64,000 bases of DNA, taken from Deltaproteobacteria bacterium. Its GTDB lineage: Bacteria; Myxococcota; Kuafuiibacteriia; Kuafuiibacteriales; Kuafuiibacteriaceae. The stretch covers positions 38,763-102,762 of the forward strand of contig WYAZ01000073.1 in the NCBI GenBank assembly GCA_011526105.1, given 5' to 3'. This document shows, piece after piece, positions 1-8,150 of this stretch. Below the pieces are notes generated by a model that saw only the letters and a list, made by a program, of their open reading frames with translations, was not told the origin of the DNA and searched no databases. The translations under genes were made by a program, and so were the position numbers. How positions within the stretch are numbered: the stretch's first letter is position 1; each line of letters opens with the position of its first letter.

Positions 1-393
1 GAAGGCCCGAAGTCGAACCGGGCCGAGCTCGGGATCTCTGAGCATGATGGGGTTCTGTGTGCCCCACTTCAGGTCGGTGTACTGCGTGGTGGAGACGAAG
101 TAGACCTCAGCCTTGAACGGCGAGTTGAATCCGTACTTCCAGCCCTTGAGGGTCGCGAGGATGGGGAGGTTCTGGGTGGTGAGCGTGTATGTGCCCGGAC
201 CGAAGACGTCCGCGAGTTTGCCCTCGTTGATGAAGACCGCGTTCTGACCCTCGCGCACGATCAGCTTCGCGCCGTTCTTGATCTCCTGGGCGCGAACCGG
301 AAAGCGCCAGACCAGCGTGCTGTGGTCGTTGTCGAGCCACTCGATGATCTCGATGAACTGCGAGGTGATCTTGTCCCAGGAAAGAATGCCCAT
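1..393 (-). CDS. SPFH/Band-7 domain protein (virion-core-like), C-terminus cut off
   Basis: The frame is open from an ATG at 393 to the window edge (131 codons), so the C-terminal part is missing. The N-terminus begins MGILSWDKITSQFIEIIEWL, and the motifs GQNAVFINEGKLADVFGPGTYTL and NLPILATLKGW follow. These are the hallmarks of the bacterial 'SPFH domain/virion core protein' family (Band_7_1 type). Known members are soluble or membrane-associated scaffold proteins, often carrying a C-terminal zinc ribbon or SHOCT domain. That part lies outside the window, so a fusion partner cannot be judged. A GGGAG ribosome-binding site precedes the chosen ATG. The gene follows the LptE-like gene on the same strand after a gap of about 100 bp. 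The family call is secure; the cellular role is not known. Confidence 0.8.
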   Translation of the reverse strand, partial: MGILSWDKITSQFIEIIEWLDNDHSTLVWRFPVRAQEIKNGAKLIVREGQNAVFINEGKLADVFGPGTYTLTTQNLPILATLKGWKYGFNSPFKAEVYFVSTTQYTDLKWGTQNPIMLRDPELGPVRLRAF

Positions 394-495
394 CTCTCGT
401 GTCTCCCATCGCGCGGGTTCTCGCGCCGTTGCGGGCCTACCTGTAGCCACTCGCGGCCCGAGGTCAAGGCCAAGGGGTGTAAGGTGGGGTAGGTG

Positions 496-996
496 TCAGG
501 GCGCGTGCACGATGAGCGCGTGCAGACGGTCCGCCGCCTGCTCCGCCGCCTGCGCCAAGGCCCGCCGACGAGCCCCATCGAGGGACTCGATGCTGCCCGG
601 CATGGACATGAAGGCAGATTCGCCCACGACCACCGGAGACCGCCACTGGGTGGCGCCCACGGTCGAGCTGAGCGTGGCCTGGAGCCGGATCTGGGCCACG
701 TACTCGGGCGCGCGCAGACGCGGATCGGCCATCGGGGAAAGCGCATGTTGCGCCTCGATCAGCCGGACCGAGAGCACCGCGTCCGGGTGCTCGTCCTCGA
801 GCGAGGTGCTCGGTCCCATGGCCACCCGCCGCCGAACCGCTCGCGCGACGAAGGCCGCAGCATCGACGTCGATGCCTCGCTCGTCGATGGGCGCCACTCG
901 TAGAGCGCGCGGGCCCGCGGCCGGCCGAATCGCACCGACGGTGTAACCGCAGGCCGCGAGACCGAGAGCGAAGAGAGGCGCAAGACGAGGACTCAC
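496..996 (-). CDS. lptE: LptE-like LPS-assembly lipoprotein
   Basis: This is a 166-residue protein starting at a GTG (VSPRLAPLFALGLAACGYTVG). It has a short lipoprotein signal with lipobox LAAC followed by GY, the usual start of mature LptE. The rest fits LptE in size and pattern: an early LRVAPIDERG strand, a central helix-rich stretch, the strand pair EYVAQIRLQATLSS and a C-terminal helix. LptE plugs LptD in the outer membrane and helps deliver LPS to the surface. The GTG overlaps the rhomboid stop codon (GTGA), so the two genes are translationally coupled. A longer frame continuing upstream through the rhomboid gene is only a shadow. LptD itself is encoded 46 kb away in this window. LptE sequences diverge strongly, so the call rests on lipobox, size and pattern. 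Confidence 0.55.
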   Translation of the reverse strand: MSPRLAPLFALGLAACGYTVGAIRPAAGPRALRVAPIDERGIDVDAAAFVARAVRRRVAMGPSTSLEDEHPDAVLSVRLIEAQHALSPMADPRLRAPEYVAQIRLQATLSSTVGATQWRSPVVVGESAFMSMPGSIESLDGARRRALAQAAEQAADRLHALIVHAP

Positions 997-1994
997 GAGG
1001 CGTGAAAGAGTAGCAGAGAAGCGGCCGCGAGCACGAGCACGGAGCAGAACACGGCGAGCGCCACGCGGCTGCGGGCGCCGATCTCCTCTAGGTCCTCGAA
1101 ACGCACGCGCCGAGCGAAGACATGTCCGAGCAGGAAGCCGGCGAGAAAACCGGCGACGTGCGCGAAGACCGCGGTCCGCGCGCCGAAGGCGCTCACCGGG
1201 GTCAACGCACCGGGGACCAACAAGAGCAGGACCCCCAGCGTCTTGATGCGTTCCCGCTTGGGCAGGGCCGAAACCATCGACCGGTCGAGCTGCCCCTTGG
1301 CCCAGAGACCGATGAGGCCGTAGTTCCCGGCGGAGGCCCCGAGCACGAAGGTCACCGAGCTGGAGGCCCACAGCTCCCCTCCGATGCCGGCCATCGACGA
1401 GAGGAGCCAGACGAGCATCGTCGCGCCGAACCCGTGGGTGCCAAAGAGCACCACGCCAAGCACCAACCCAAAGACCGCGTTCCAGAAGTGATGTGAGATG
1501 GAGGAGTGCAGGAAGCTCGCGGAGACCAGTCTCCACCACTGTTCGACGTGCAGGGTCGAGGCCGCGAACTGATGAACGAGCGCTCGATGACCCCCGAGCA
1601 GATGCGTGCCCAGCTGCTGGAGCAGCGCCGCGGCCGCGATGGCGCCCGCGGCCACGCCCAACCTGAGCCCCAGCGGCCCCGAGTCGGGCATGGCCGGCTC
1701 GAGGATCTGCACTTCCTCGGTGAGCTCGAGTTCGCCCGACCTCGTCGAGCGGCGTTGCGGAGAGGTGGTCCAGTTGTCCGAAGCTCGATCGAACCACGCG
1801 GTGAGAGCCTCGGCCTCGTCGAGCATCGCGTCGGGCACGATCACGAAGGCCTGACCCTCGGGCGCGCTCGGTAGGAGCAGGCTATGAAACGCGGCGGCCG
1901 AAGACTGAACCAGGGCGGGGATGTGTCGCTCCGCGAGCAGCGCGGCGATTCGCTCCGCGTCCTCGAGCGGACGCGGCCCTCCGAGAGGAACCAT
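993..1994 (-). CDS. Rhomboid-family intramembrane serine protease with N-terminal DUF2007-like domain
   Basis: The first 80 or so residues (MVPLGGPRPLEDAERIAALL...) resemble DUF2007, a small cytosolic domain often fused to rhomboids. About six hydrophobic segments follow. Rhomboid hallmarks are WWRLVSASFLHSSISHHFWN (the loop and helix with the conserved His and Asn), the active-site motif GASAGNYG with Ser221, and FAHVAGFLAG with His279, giving the Ser-His dyad. The protein should cleave transmembrane substrates in the inner membrane. The ATG at 1994 was chosen because DUF2007 proteins begin MVxL and GGGG lies just upstream. Alternative in-frame starts are an ATG at 2051 and a GTG at 2075. 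The stop overlaps the GTG of the LptE-like gene. The catalytic motif is GASAG rather than the commoner GASGA; the nucleophile is intact. Confidence 0.85.
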   Translation of the reverse strand: MVPLGGPRPLEDAERIAALLAERHIPALVQSSAAAFHSLLLPSAPEGQAFVIVPDAMLDEAEALTAWFDRASDNWTTSPQRRSTRSGELELTEEVQILEPAMPDSGPLGLRLGVAAGAIAAAALLQQLGTHLLGGHRALVHQFAASTLHVEQWWRLVSASFLHSSISHHFWNAVFGLVLGVVLFGTHGFGATMLVWLLSSMAGIGGELWASSSVTFVLGASAGNYGLIGLWAKGQLDRSMVSALPKRERIKTLGVLLLLVPGALTPVSAFGARTAVFAHVAGFLAGFLLGHVFARRVRFEDLEEIGARSRVALAVFCSVLVLAAASLLLFHAS

Positions 1995-2309
1995 GTTCCC
2001 CAGACTCGTGGCGCCGTGGCCACGCTCGGACTCTGGAGAAACGGAGGCCATGACGTGCTTGGTACAGGTTCCCACCCGAGGCTCGGATGAGCAAACGAGT
2101 TGGCTTGCATACCCACCGCGTGGGTCCTCCCGGCGTGGGTTTTTGCTAGGCGATCATCGGAAGTGGAATGCAAGGTGCGGCGGCAGCCTACGATCTCGCC
2201 GGCCTCGGTGAAGCCGAAGAAATCAGGCTGTTTGGCCTTGATTTCAGCGAGGCTCGCGCTGCGCGGAGCGAAGACCTGCATGTCGCACGTGCCGGCCGCG
2301 CCCTGGGCT
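1995..2309. other. Intergenic stretch, no gene recognised
   Basis: These 315 bases lie between the stop of the M50 peptidase and the preferred start of the rhomboid gene, both on the minus strand. In-frame upstream starts of the rhomboid (2051, 2075) would shorten it. At 2111-2125 there is a small perfect hairpin (ACCCAC, CGC, GTGGGT). A second GTGGGT followed by five T lies at 2135-2145 on the plus strand. No plus-strand gene ends here, so a terminator role is doubtful. No convincing promoter or RNA gene was seen. Confidence 0.5.
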
Positions 2310-3452
2310 TCAGGCCGACTTCGTCTTCGCCAGACGATCGAGCGCGCTTCGCAGCAACACCCCGTTCGCGGCTTCGCCGGAAGCGAGCCGCTGCTCGAGC
2401 CTCCGGCGAAGCTCGTCCGCCCGTCCGGTGGCCAGCACGGAAGCGGTGTAGGCGCTCAGAGCCTCTTCCCCCAGTTGCTCGAGATCCAGAGCCGAGAAGC
2501 GCGTGATGGCCTCCTCGTGGCGCCCGAGTCCTGACAAGGCGCGACTCAGAGCCACCTGCGCGAGCGTGCGCGCTTCTGGGCGCAGAAGCCTCGGCTCCGC
2601 GCGTTCGAGATGAGCCAGCGCGACCTCGATCTCGCCGAGCTCGAGCTCCGCGAGACCGAGGCCCAGAAGCGCGTGGCCATCGATCTGGCCCGACTCTGCC
2701 AGCGGCGTGAGGAGTCGCCGAACCTCTCTGGGGGCGCCCGCGTCCACGTAGAGGATCCCGAGCTGACGGCGTGCGGCCACGTCGCCCGGCTGTTCGCGGA
2801 GCTGTCTCTCGAGCGTCACGAAGAGGTGGGCATGTTGAGAGGAGAGGAGCAGTGCGCGCGGTCGCAACCGCTTCTTCCAGAGCCACAGAAAACCTGGACC
2901 GAGAAGGAGCGCATGTCCGGCCGCAACGAGGCTCGAGGCCAGCGGCGTCTTCTCAAAGTCGTAGATCACGACGAAGTCGCCAGGAAAGGCGAGGCAGATG
3001 ACCGGATAGAAGATGAGCACGATGAACAAGGACTGCCGTCCGAGCTCGAGGAACAGGATGTTCCTGAAGACCGGGCCCGGCAGGAAGAGGCCGACGGCGA
3101 GCGAACCCAGCCCGATGAACAGCGTGACGAGGTTTCCGGCGAGACTGATGAGGAAGTCGCCGAGAGGCCCCGCCCGTCCGCTCGGGAGCACGTAGCCCAT
3201 GTAGCCGTAGAAGCCGAAGTCCACGACCTCGAGCCCGTGCGCCCAAACCAGCACCGCGTGACCGAGCTCGTGCAGGAGAACGGAAGGTGGAATGAGCAGG
3301 AAGAAGGCGGCCTTCGAGGCCAGCCTCGAGTCCGAGGGGGACAAGACCGGCGCGGTCAGGAAGCTCCAGCGCTTGATGACGAGCAGCAGCGTCTGCAGCC
3401 CGACGAAGACGTAAAACAGAGAGACGAGGGCGAAGAGCCCAAAACTCGTCAC
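2310..3452 (-). CDS. M50-family (site-2 protease-like) membrane metallopeptidase with TPR tail
   Basis: This is a 380-residue integral membrane protein. The motif HELGH (His61, Glu62, His65) in the second hydrophobic block is the zinc-binding HExxH of M50 peptidases. Downstream, NLVTLFIGLGSLAVG and YPVICLAFPGDF sit where the family has its NxxPxxxxD third-ligand motif. After about residue 215 the chain is soluble, with repeated helical pairs (TLAQVALSRALSGLGRHEEA and similar) typical of TPR repeats. The cytosolic tail probably binds a partner. Such proteases cut membrane-bound regulators. The GTG start overlaps the stop of the DUF4920 lipoprotein gene (GTGA), so the two are coupled. The third metal ligand is less certain than HExxH, so activity is probable rather than proven. 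Confidence 0.8.
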   Translation of the reverse strand: MTSFGLFALVSLFYVFVGLQTLLLVIKRWSFLTAPVLSPSDSRLASKAAFFLLIPPSVLLHELGHAVLVWAHGLEVVDFGFYGYMGYVLPSGRAGPLGDFLISLAGNLVTLFIGLGSLAVGLFLPGPVFRNILFLELGRQSLFIVLIFYPVICLAFPGDFVVIYDFEKTPLASSLVAAGHALLLGPGFLWLWKKRLRPRALLLSSQHAHLFVTLERQLREQPGDVAARRQLGILYVDAGAPREVRRLLTPLAESGQIDGHALLGLGLAELELGEIEVALAHLERAEPRLLRPEARTLAQVALSRALSGLGRHEEAITRFSALDLEQLGEEALSAYTASVLATGRADELRRRLEQRLASGEAANGVLLRSALDRLAKTKSA

Positions 3453-4057
3453 TTGCCAGCCGTAGGGGACGCCTTTTCGAGCCTGACCGCGGTGGCCACG
3501 AGACCGATCTCTTTGGCTTCACCCTTATCGTCGGCCACGACGTTCGCACCTTCGGCTTTCAAGTGCTCGACGTGATCCGCCGACAGATGCTCGACCTTGA
3601 CGGTGCCCTCGACGGTGGCGCTGGCACCGGCGGAGTCCAAGGGGACGAAGAAGCCGTAGTCTTTGAAGGTGATGCGCACGCCCGCCTTCGCCGGGTCGGC
3701 CCGAAGCTCCATCCAGCAGCCCTTCTTGCTGCAGGCGCGAGTGACCTGACCGGAGACCTTGACGAGTTTTCCGGAGAACTCTTCGGGCTTCTCGAGGACC
3801 GCCGCCAGCGCGGTGTCTTCGTTCACAGAGAACGACGCCCCTCGGTGGACCGGGCCTTGGGTCCAGTCGGCCTGGGTGTCGTTCGACGCGGACACCGACG
3901 CATCCTTGGGCTGCGAGGAGGGCTGGGAGCTCGGGACGGCGGCCGCGACGGCCTGGCCGCCCCCCACCGCCGGAGCTTCGGCCGGCTTCGTCTGGCAACC
4001 CGCGAGCGAGAACTGAAGCGCGAAAGTGATGATCGGGAGTGAGAGGGAGTTCTTCAT
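3449..4057 (-). CDS. DUF4920-domain lipoprotein
   Basis: The start is ATG 4057 (MKNSLSLPIITFALQFSLAGC). The lipobox LAGC predicts a lipoprotein, probably periplasmic-facing. An Ala/Ser/Pro-rich linker follows to about residue 70. The C-terminal two thirds carries the DUF4920 pattern: a strand with GKLVKVSGQVTRACSKKGCWM, then VRITFKDYGFFVPLDSAGA and a V-E-G-T-V-K strand. The paired cysteines in CSKKGCW are characteristic and could bind metal or form a disulfide. The fold looks like an OB-type beta-barrel. The biochemical role of the family is unknown. An in-frame extension upstream to 4201 lacks a signal peptide and was rejected. It is the first gene of a pair with the M50 protease, overlapping by 4 bp. 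Confidence 0.85.
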   Translation of the reverse strand: MKNSLSLPIITFALQFSLAGCQTKPAEAPAVGGGQAVAAAVPSSQPSSQPKDASVSASNDTQADWTQGPVHRGASFSVNEDTALAAVLEKPEEFSGKLVKVSGQVTRACSKKGCWMELRADPAKAGVRITFKDYGFFVPLDSAGASATVEGTVKVEHLSADHVEHLKAEGANVVADDKGEAKEIGLVATAVRLEKASPTAGK

Positions 4058-4209
4058 GATGACGCCGATAGGCCTATACGCGCAGAGGGCACCGCGCCAC
4101 CGCAAAAGACGTCGCTCGAGGGTTCGGACGTCTTCTCGGCTGGGGAAAAGTCTAGGCGGTGTGAAGAACAGCGGGGGTGCGAACGGCTGAGCGCACCCCA
4201 AGGAGGTGA

Positions 4210-4410
4210 CTACTGGTCCTTCTTCTCCTGAAGGTCTTTGGTGACGTGGGAGATGAGCTCGGAGGCGACGGCGAGGATTTGTTCACGGCCGAGGCCGGCA
4301 TCGACCATGTCTTTCCACATGGTGCGGGCGAGGATTTGGGCGGAGCGGCGGTCGGTCTGAGGGGCGAACCGAGGGCCGGGGGCCTGGGACACCGTGTTGG
4401 TGTTGTTCAT
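4210..4410 (-). CDS. Small conserved-looking protein of unknown function
   Basis: This is a 66-residue frame starting MNNTNTVSQAPGPRFAPQTD (a second ATG lies one codon upstream). A Pro-rich, flexible N-terminus of about 20 residues is followed by one amphipathic helical region, RRSAQILARTMWKDMVDAGLGREQILAVASELISHVTKDL. There is no signal peptide or membrane segment. I do not recognise the family. The composition of the helix looks like a real protein, and it has its own strand and spacing, ending 153 bp before the DUF4920 gene. It is divergent from the FAD dehydrogenase. An adaptor or regulatory peptide is possible, but nothing in the sequence proves it. Confidence 0.55.
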   Translation of the reverse strand: MNNTNTVSQAPGPRFAPQTDRRSAQILARTMWKDMVDAGLGREQILAVASELISHVTKDLQEKKDQ

Positions 4411-4597
4411 CATGGCCCCCGCACCATCCAAAGGGTGTGCCCCGATCGTCGAGCGGAAACCGCTCGATTTTCCCATTCCGACTGAATGGTCACGTGAGAA
4501 CTTGTGCATCGAGTGCGCAGAGGACTTCGCACCCATCTGGTCCAAGGTGTGCTCGGCTCGATGGACAAATACGCGGTCTCGCGTGTTATTTCGCCCG

Positions 4598-6217
4598 ATG
4601 CCTCGGCTTCGGCTCGACCTCCTCCTCGCGCATGACGCCGAGATGAATCCTGACGCGCTGCGTGATGAAGTCGCGCGTCAGCTCGGCGTTGTCGATGCAG
4701 CAGTCGAGGAGGTGCGGCTGCACAAGCGCGCGCTCGATGCGCGGCGCCGACTCAAAGTCCCCACCTGGCGCCTCACCGTCGACGCCGACGTGCGCGGTCC
4801 GGTCGATCGGAGCCGAGCCCGCACCGCCTTCGAGCCCACGCCGGCCGAAGCCCCGCGCCTCGTATCACCCCGCGTACCCGGCGCCGACGCGCGGGTCGTC
4901 GTCGTGGGCGCAGGACCGGCCGGGCTGTTTGCGGCGTGGCACCTCGCGGAGATGGGCGCACAGGTCACGCTCATCGAGCGCGGCAAGCCGGTCGAGACGC
5001 GCGCGCGCGACTTCGGTCGATTCCGAGGGCGCGGCATCCTGGACCCCGAGTCGAACCTCTGTTTCGGCGAAGGCGGCGCCGGCACGTACAGCGATGGCAA
5101 GCTCTACACGCGAAAGAACGATGTGCTCGTGCGCGAGGTCTACGAGCGTTTTGTCGCCACCGGGGCCCCGCCCTCGATCTTGGTGGATGCAAAGCCGCAC
5201 ATCGGGACGAACAAGCTGTTTCGAATGCTGCAGCGGATCCGCGCCGAGCTGATCTCGCATGGCGTCACGCTCATGTTCGAGCGGCGGGTCGAGAAGCTCG
5301 TGGTGGACGGCGGCCGCGTGACCGGGGTGGAGCTTCACACGCAGGAGACCGTGAGCGCCGACCACGTGGTGCTCGCCTTTGGGCACTCCGCGCACGACAC
5401 CTTTCGCGCGCTGCTCGAGCAAGGTTTGCCGATGGAGCCCAAGCCCTTCGCGGTGGGCGTGCGGATCGAACATCCGCAGTCGCTCATCGACGATGCTCAG
5501 TATCGCTGTGGCACCGAGCGTCCGAGCACCTTGCCGGCCGCGGACTACAAGGTCTCCGACACCGAAGGCGGCGTGGGCGTGTACTCATTCTGCATGTGCC
5601 CAGGCGGCATGATCGTGCCCACCGCGACCACGCCGGGTACGGTGGTGGTCAACGGCATGTCGACCGCGCGGCGCTCCTCGCGCTTTGCCAACAGCGGGCT
5701 GGTCGTGAGCGTGTCGCTCGATGAACTCGAGCGCCAAGGATTTGGCCGAACGCCGCTGTCCGGGGTCGAGTTTCAGCATCAGATCGAGACCGCCGCGTTT
5801 CGGCATGGCGGCGGAAACTACTTCGCGCCCGCGGTGCGCGCCGACCTCTTCTTGAAGCGGAAGACCTCGCCCGAGCTCGCGGACACCCACTTTAGGCCCG
5901 GCCTCACCGCCGCCGATCTGCGGGAGGTCTTGCCCGCGTTTGTGTGTTCGGGGCTCGAGCGCGGACTCCGCAAGTTCGGCGGGCAGATCAAAGGTTATGC
6001 CGGCAGCAGCGCGAACTTAATCGCAGTGGAATCGCGCACGTCTTCACCGATTCGTATTCCGCGGAACGAGGTCACGATGGAGGTCCCGGGCTTCGCGGGG
6101 CTCTCTGTGGCGGGCGAAGGTCCGGGTTATGCGGGCGGCATCGTGAGTGCGGCGGTGGATGGGCTCAAGGTGGCGCAAGCCATCTTGCAGCGTGTAGCTG
6201 CGACCGCAGCGAAGTGA
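4598..6217 (+). CDS. FAD-dependent dehydrogenase (COG2509-type)
   Basis: This is a 539-residue cytosolic flavoprotein. Residues 1-90 form the small N-terminal domain typical of this family (LRLDLLLAHDAEMNPDALRD). The dinucleotide-binding GAGPAGLFAAWHLAEMGAQV follows at about 105. Family signatures are GRFRGRGILDPESNLCFGEGGAGTYSDGKLYTR and the cysteine-bearing GGVGVYSFCMCPGGMIVP. A second FAD contact is GEGPGYAGGIVSAAVDGLKVA near the C-terminus. COG2509 proteins are annotated as uncharacterised FAD-dependent dehydrogenases, so the substrate is unknown. The start at ATG 4598 agrees with the family N-terminus; an upstream in-frame extension to 4394 is low-quality sequence overlapping the divergent small gene. 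Confidence 0.88.
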   Translation: MPRLRLDLLLAHDAEMNPDALRDEVARQLGVVDAAVEEVRLHKRALDARRRLKVPTWRLTVDADVRGPVDRSRARTAFEPTPAEAPRLVSPRVPGADARVVVVGAGPAGLFAAWHLAEMGAQVTLIERGKPVETRARDFGRFRGRGILDPESNLCFGEGGAGTYSDGKLYTRKNDVLVREVYERFVATGAPPSILVDAKPHIGTNKLFRMLQRIRAELISHGVTLMFERRVEKLVVDGGRVTGVELHTQETVSADHVVLAFGHSAHDTFRALLEQGLPMEPKPFAVGVRIEHPQSLIDDAQYRCGTERPSTLPAADYKVSDTEGGVGVYSFCMCPGGMIVPTATTPGTVVVNGMSTARRSSRFANSGLVVSVSLDELERQGFGRTPLSGVEFQHQIETAAFRHGGGNYFAPAVRADLFLKRKTSPELADTHFRPGLTAADLREVLPAFVCSGLERGLRKFGGQIKGYAGSSANLIAVESRTSSPIRIPRNEVTMEVPGFAGLSVAGEGPGYAGGIVSAAVDGLKVAQAILQRVAATAAK

Positions 6218-6221
6218 ACGC

Positions 6222-6257
6222 GCTCAGCTTCGGTCCGGTTCGAAACCGGCCCTGAGC
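6222..6257. terminator. Hairpin between convergent genes
   Basis: An outer stem GCTCAG/CTGAGC (6222-6227 with 6252-6257) encloses an inner stem CCGGTT/AACCGG (6235-6240 with 6244-6249) with a 3-nt loop. It sits in the 51-bp gap between the ends of two convergent genes. There is no clear T-run on either strand, so it may be a weak bidirectional terminator. Confidence 0.4.
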
Positions 6258-6268
6258 CCCCAGCCCCG

Positions 6269-6850
6269 TCAGCCATCACTCGCGTCCTCGAAGACGCGAC
6301 TCAGCGCTTCAGCCAAACCAAACCCATCAGCGAGTGTCGCGAGGGCATCTCGATCGAGCTCCGGATGAATCGCCACCAACTCGGCCGCGTCCCGAAGGTC
6401 GAGACGACTGCCGGCAAACAGCTTCAGGATGATCAGCGGCACCAGCCCGACCGCTGCGAGCTGGAGTCCTTCCAGCGCCACGCCCGGGCCGTCGAAGACG
6501 AGCGCACCCACTTGACGTCCAGCACCGGTGAACGGGTTACCGAAGTTCACAACATCGACCTCGAGGTCGCCCTCGAGTTTCACGCGGATCACTCCGCCAA
6601 GCGGATCAGATTGGTCCGGCTCTCCCACCGAGACCTCGAGACCCGCGGCCTCGAGATCACTCGCCACCCGCCGAAGTGTCTCCAGGGTCATGCCGAAGGT
6701 GGCGAGATCGATGTCTCGGGTTGCCCGCGGATAGCCATGGATAGCCATGGCGGAGGCCCCAATGACGCGCGACTCGATTCCGCGGCGCGAGAGGACCTCT
6801 CCAACCCGCTGGGCCGCTTCCAGGGCGTGCGCTACCGAGTCGTGAATCAT
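6269..6850 (-). CDS. AbiEii/MNT-like nucleotidyltransferase (putative toxin)
   Basis: This is a 193-residue protein starting MIHDSVAHALEAAQRVGEVL. The motif GASAMAIHGYPRATRDIDLA (residues 31-50) is the nucleotidyltransferase-fold signature: a G-A-S turn, then Asp46-x-Asp48 for metal binding. The later strand DLEVDVVNF supplies the likely third acidic residue. Proteins of this type include toxins of type IV/VII toxin-antitoxin systems and MenT/AbiEii enzymes that modify tRNA or proteins. The C-terminal half is helical (IILKLFAGSRLDLRDAAEL). The motif KLFAGSRLDLRDAAELV resembles the family's K-x-x-R-x-x-D-x-x-D region. The ATG overlaps the stop of the small upstream gene (ATGA), as in coupled antitoxin-toxin pairs. 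Whether it is toxic is inference; a housekeeping transferase is possible. Confidence 0.78.
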   Translation of the reverse strand: MIHDSVAHALEAAQRVGEVLSRRGIESRVIGASAMAIHGYPRATRDIDLATFGMTLETLRRVASDLEAAGLEVSVGEPDQSDPLGGVIRVKLEGDLEVDVVNFGNPFTGAGRQVGALVFDGPGVALEGLQLAAVGLVPLIILKLFAGSRLDLRDAAELVAIHPELDRDALATLADGFGLAEALSRVFEDASDG

Positions 6851-7053
6851 CGCTTGGCACGCCTCTCGAACTCGAGCGCCATCAAGCCGAGACGCAGCGC
6901 GAGCTTCACGCGTTCGAGCGGGGTCATGGCCGCTTCCTCTCGCCTCCGCTCCGACCGCGCCCAACGGGAGAGCGAGGAACGTGAAGACACTTCGGCCTCG
7001 TCGGCTCCAGTCAGTTCGCCGTCTTCGGGCTGCCGTTTGCGCTCGTTGGCCAT
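6847..7053 (-). CDS. Small charged protein upstream of the nucleotidyltransferase (antitoxin candidate)
   Basis: This is a 68-residue protein, MANERKRQPEDGELTGADEA at the start. A highly charged, probably disordered N-terminal half (rich in Glu and Arg) leads into a C-terminal helix, MTPLERVKLALRLGLMALEF. It has no signal peptide. Its stop codon overlaps the start of the nucleotidyltransferase gene (ATGA), so the pair is probably one transcript translated in sequence. Small size, charge, position and coupling fit an antitoxin or a partner such as the short proteins preceding MNT-domain genes. No DNA-binding motif is obvious. The existence of the gene is likely; the antitoxin role is inference from arrangement. 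Confidence 0.6.
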   Translation of the reverse strand: MANERKRQPEDGELTGADEAEVSSRSSLSRWARSERRREEAAMTPLERVKLALRLGLMALEFERRAKR

Positions 7054-7118
7054 GGGGGCGTCCGCAACGCAGTATAGACGAGGGGCCCGGGTGCGTCATC
7101 CGACGCCTGGCGCGGGCG

Positions 7119-8150
7119 TCAGCCCAGCGCGGAACGCTCGTCGTATTCCGGCGTCTGCAAGCCGCCCGAGACCGCGCCCAAGAAGAACTCCGACACCACC
7201 TCTTCGACCGCGGCGACTTCCACCAGCCGATTCACGCGCGCTCGAAACGCCTCCGCCCCCATGAAGACACGACAGTACCAGCCGAGGTGCTGCCGGAAGC
7301 GATACACCGCGCGCTCTTCGCTCTCGTGATGCACGATGTTCTCGCGCAAGTGGCGCAAGATGATGGGCAGTCGCGCCGCCCCCGAGACAAACGGCGGTTC
7401 GACCTCCCCCGAGAGCACCGCCGCCATCGCGCGCAGCACCCACGGATCGCCGAGCGCGGCCCGGCCCACCATGACCCCCGCGCATCCGGTCTCATGCATG
7501 ACGCGCAAGGCGTCTTGCGCAGAGCAGATGTCCCCGTTGGCCAGCACGGGGATCTGCACCGCCTCCCGCACGCGGCGCAGCACCGACCAGTCTGCGCGCC
7601 CGGCATAGCCTTGCGTGCGCGTTCGAGCGTGCACGGCAATGGCCGACGCACCGGCATCCTCGAAACGCCGTGCCAATTCGGGAGCGGTCACCGAGTCCCA
7701 GCCCGAGCGCAGCTTGACGGTGATGGGCACTCGCCCGCCCGTCGCCCGCACCATGGCCGCGACCACCTCCGCCGCGCGCTCCGGCGCCTTGAGCAGCGCC
7801 GAGCCGGCTCCGTTCTTTGTGATCTTCGGGACCGGACAACCCATGTTGATGTCGATGAGCCGCGCGCCCTCCCCGGCCACTCGCGCCGCGCCCCGCGCCA
7901 TGATCTCGGGATCGCCGCCGTAGAGCTGCACCCAGAACGCCGGCTCACGCGACGGGTCGTGTCGCAGATACGAAGCGGTGCGGCGGCTCTTCACGTCCAG
8001 CCCCTTGGCGCTCACGAGCTCGGTGGGCGCAAAGCCGGCGCCCATCTCGAGGGCGATCTGACGAAACGGCGCCTCCGAGACCGCGGCCATCGGTGCGAGC
8101 ACCAAGGGGCACTTCGCCTCGAAGGGGCCAATGCGAAGCGGCGAGATCAC
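7119..8150 (-). CDS. dus: tRNA-dihydrouridine synthase
   Basis: This is a 343-residue FMN enzyme that reduces uridine to dihydrouridine in the tRNA D-loop using NADPH. Motifs in order: the FMN-binding [39 protein letters not shown], then [20 protein letters not shown] with the catalytic cysteine in [15 protein letters not shown] and [11 protein letters not shown] contact FMN phosphate. The C-terminal helical domain ends by 7119. The GNGDI/ARTR pattern suits the DusB group, but the subfamily was not settled. The GTG at 8150 ([19 protein letters not shown]) overlaps the stop of the upstream enolase-superfamily gene (GTGA). An in-frame upstream extension is shadow. The protein is intact and of normal length. 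Confidence 0.93.
   Translation of the reverse strand: MISPLRIGPFEAKCPLVLAPMAAVSEAPFRQIALEMGAGFAPTELVSAKGLDVKSRRTASYLRHDPSREPAFWVQLYGGDPEIMARGAARVAGEGARLIDINMGCPVPKITKNGAGSALLKAPERAAEVVAAMVRATGGRVPITVKLRSGWDSVTAPELARRFEDAGASAIAVHARTRTQGYAGRADWSVLRRVREAVQIPVLANGDICSAQDALRVMHETGCAGVMVGRAALGDPWVLRAMAAVLSGEVEPPFVSGAARLPIILRHLRENIVHHESEERAVYRFRQHLGWYCRVFMGAEAFRARVNRLVEVAAVEEVVSEFFLGAVSGGLQTPEYDERSALG

Noticed and set aside
496..1797. Single long minus-strand frame joining the lptE-like and rhomboid regions
   Set aside because: Only the part from GTG 996 down has protein-like sequence with a lipobox; the upstream part is out of frame with the rhomboid and is a shadow.
2111..2145. Hairpin and T-run on the plus strand resembling a terminator
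   Set aside because: No plus-strand gene precedes it, and the neighbouring genes are both on the minus strand, where no T-run follows the stem.
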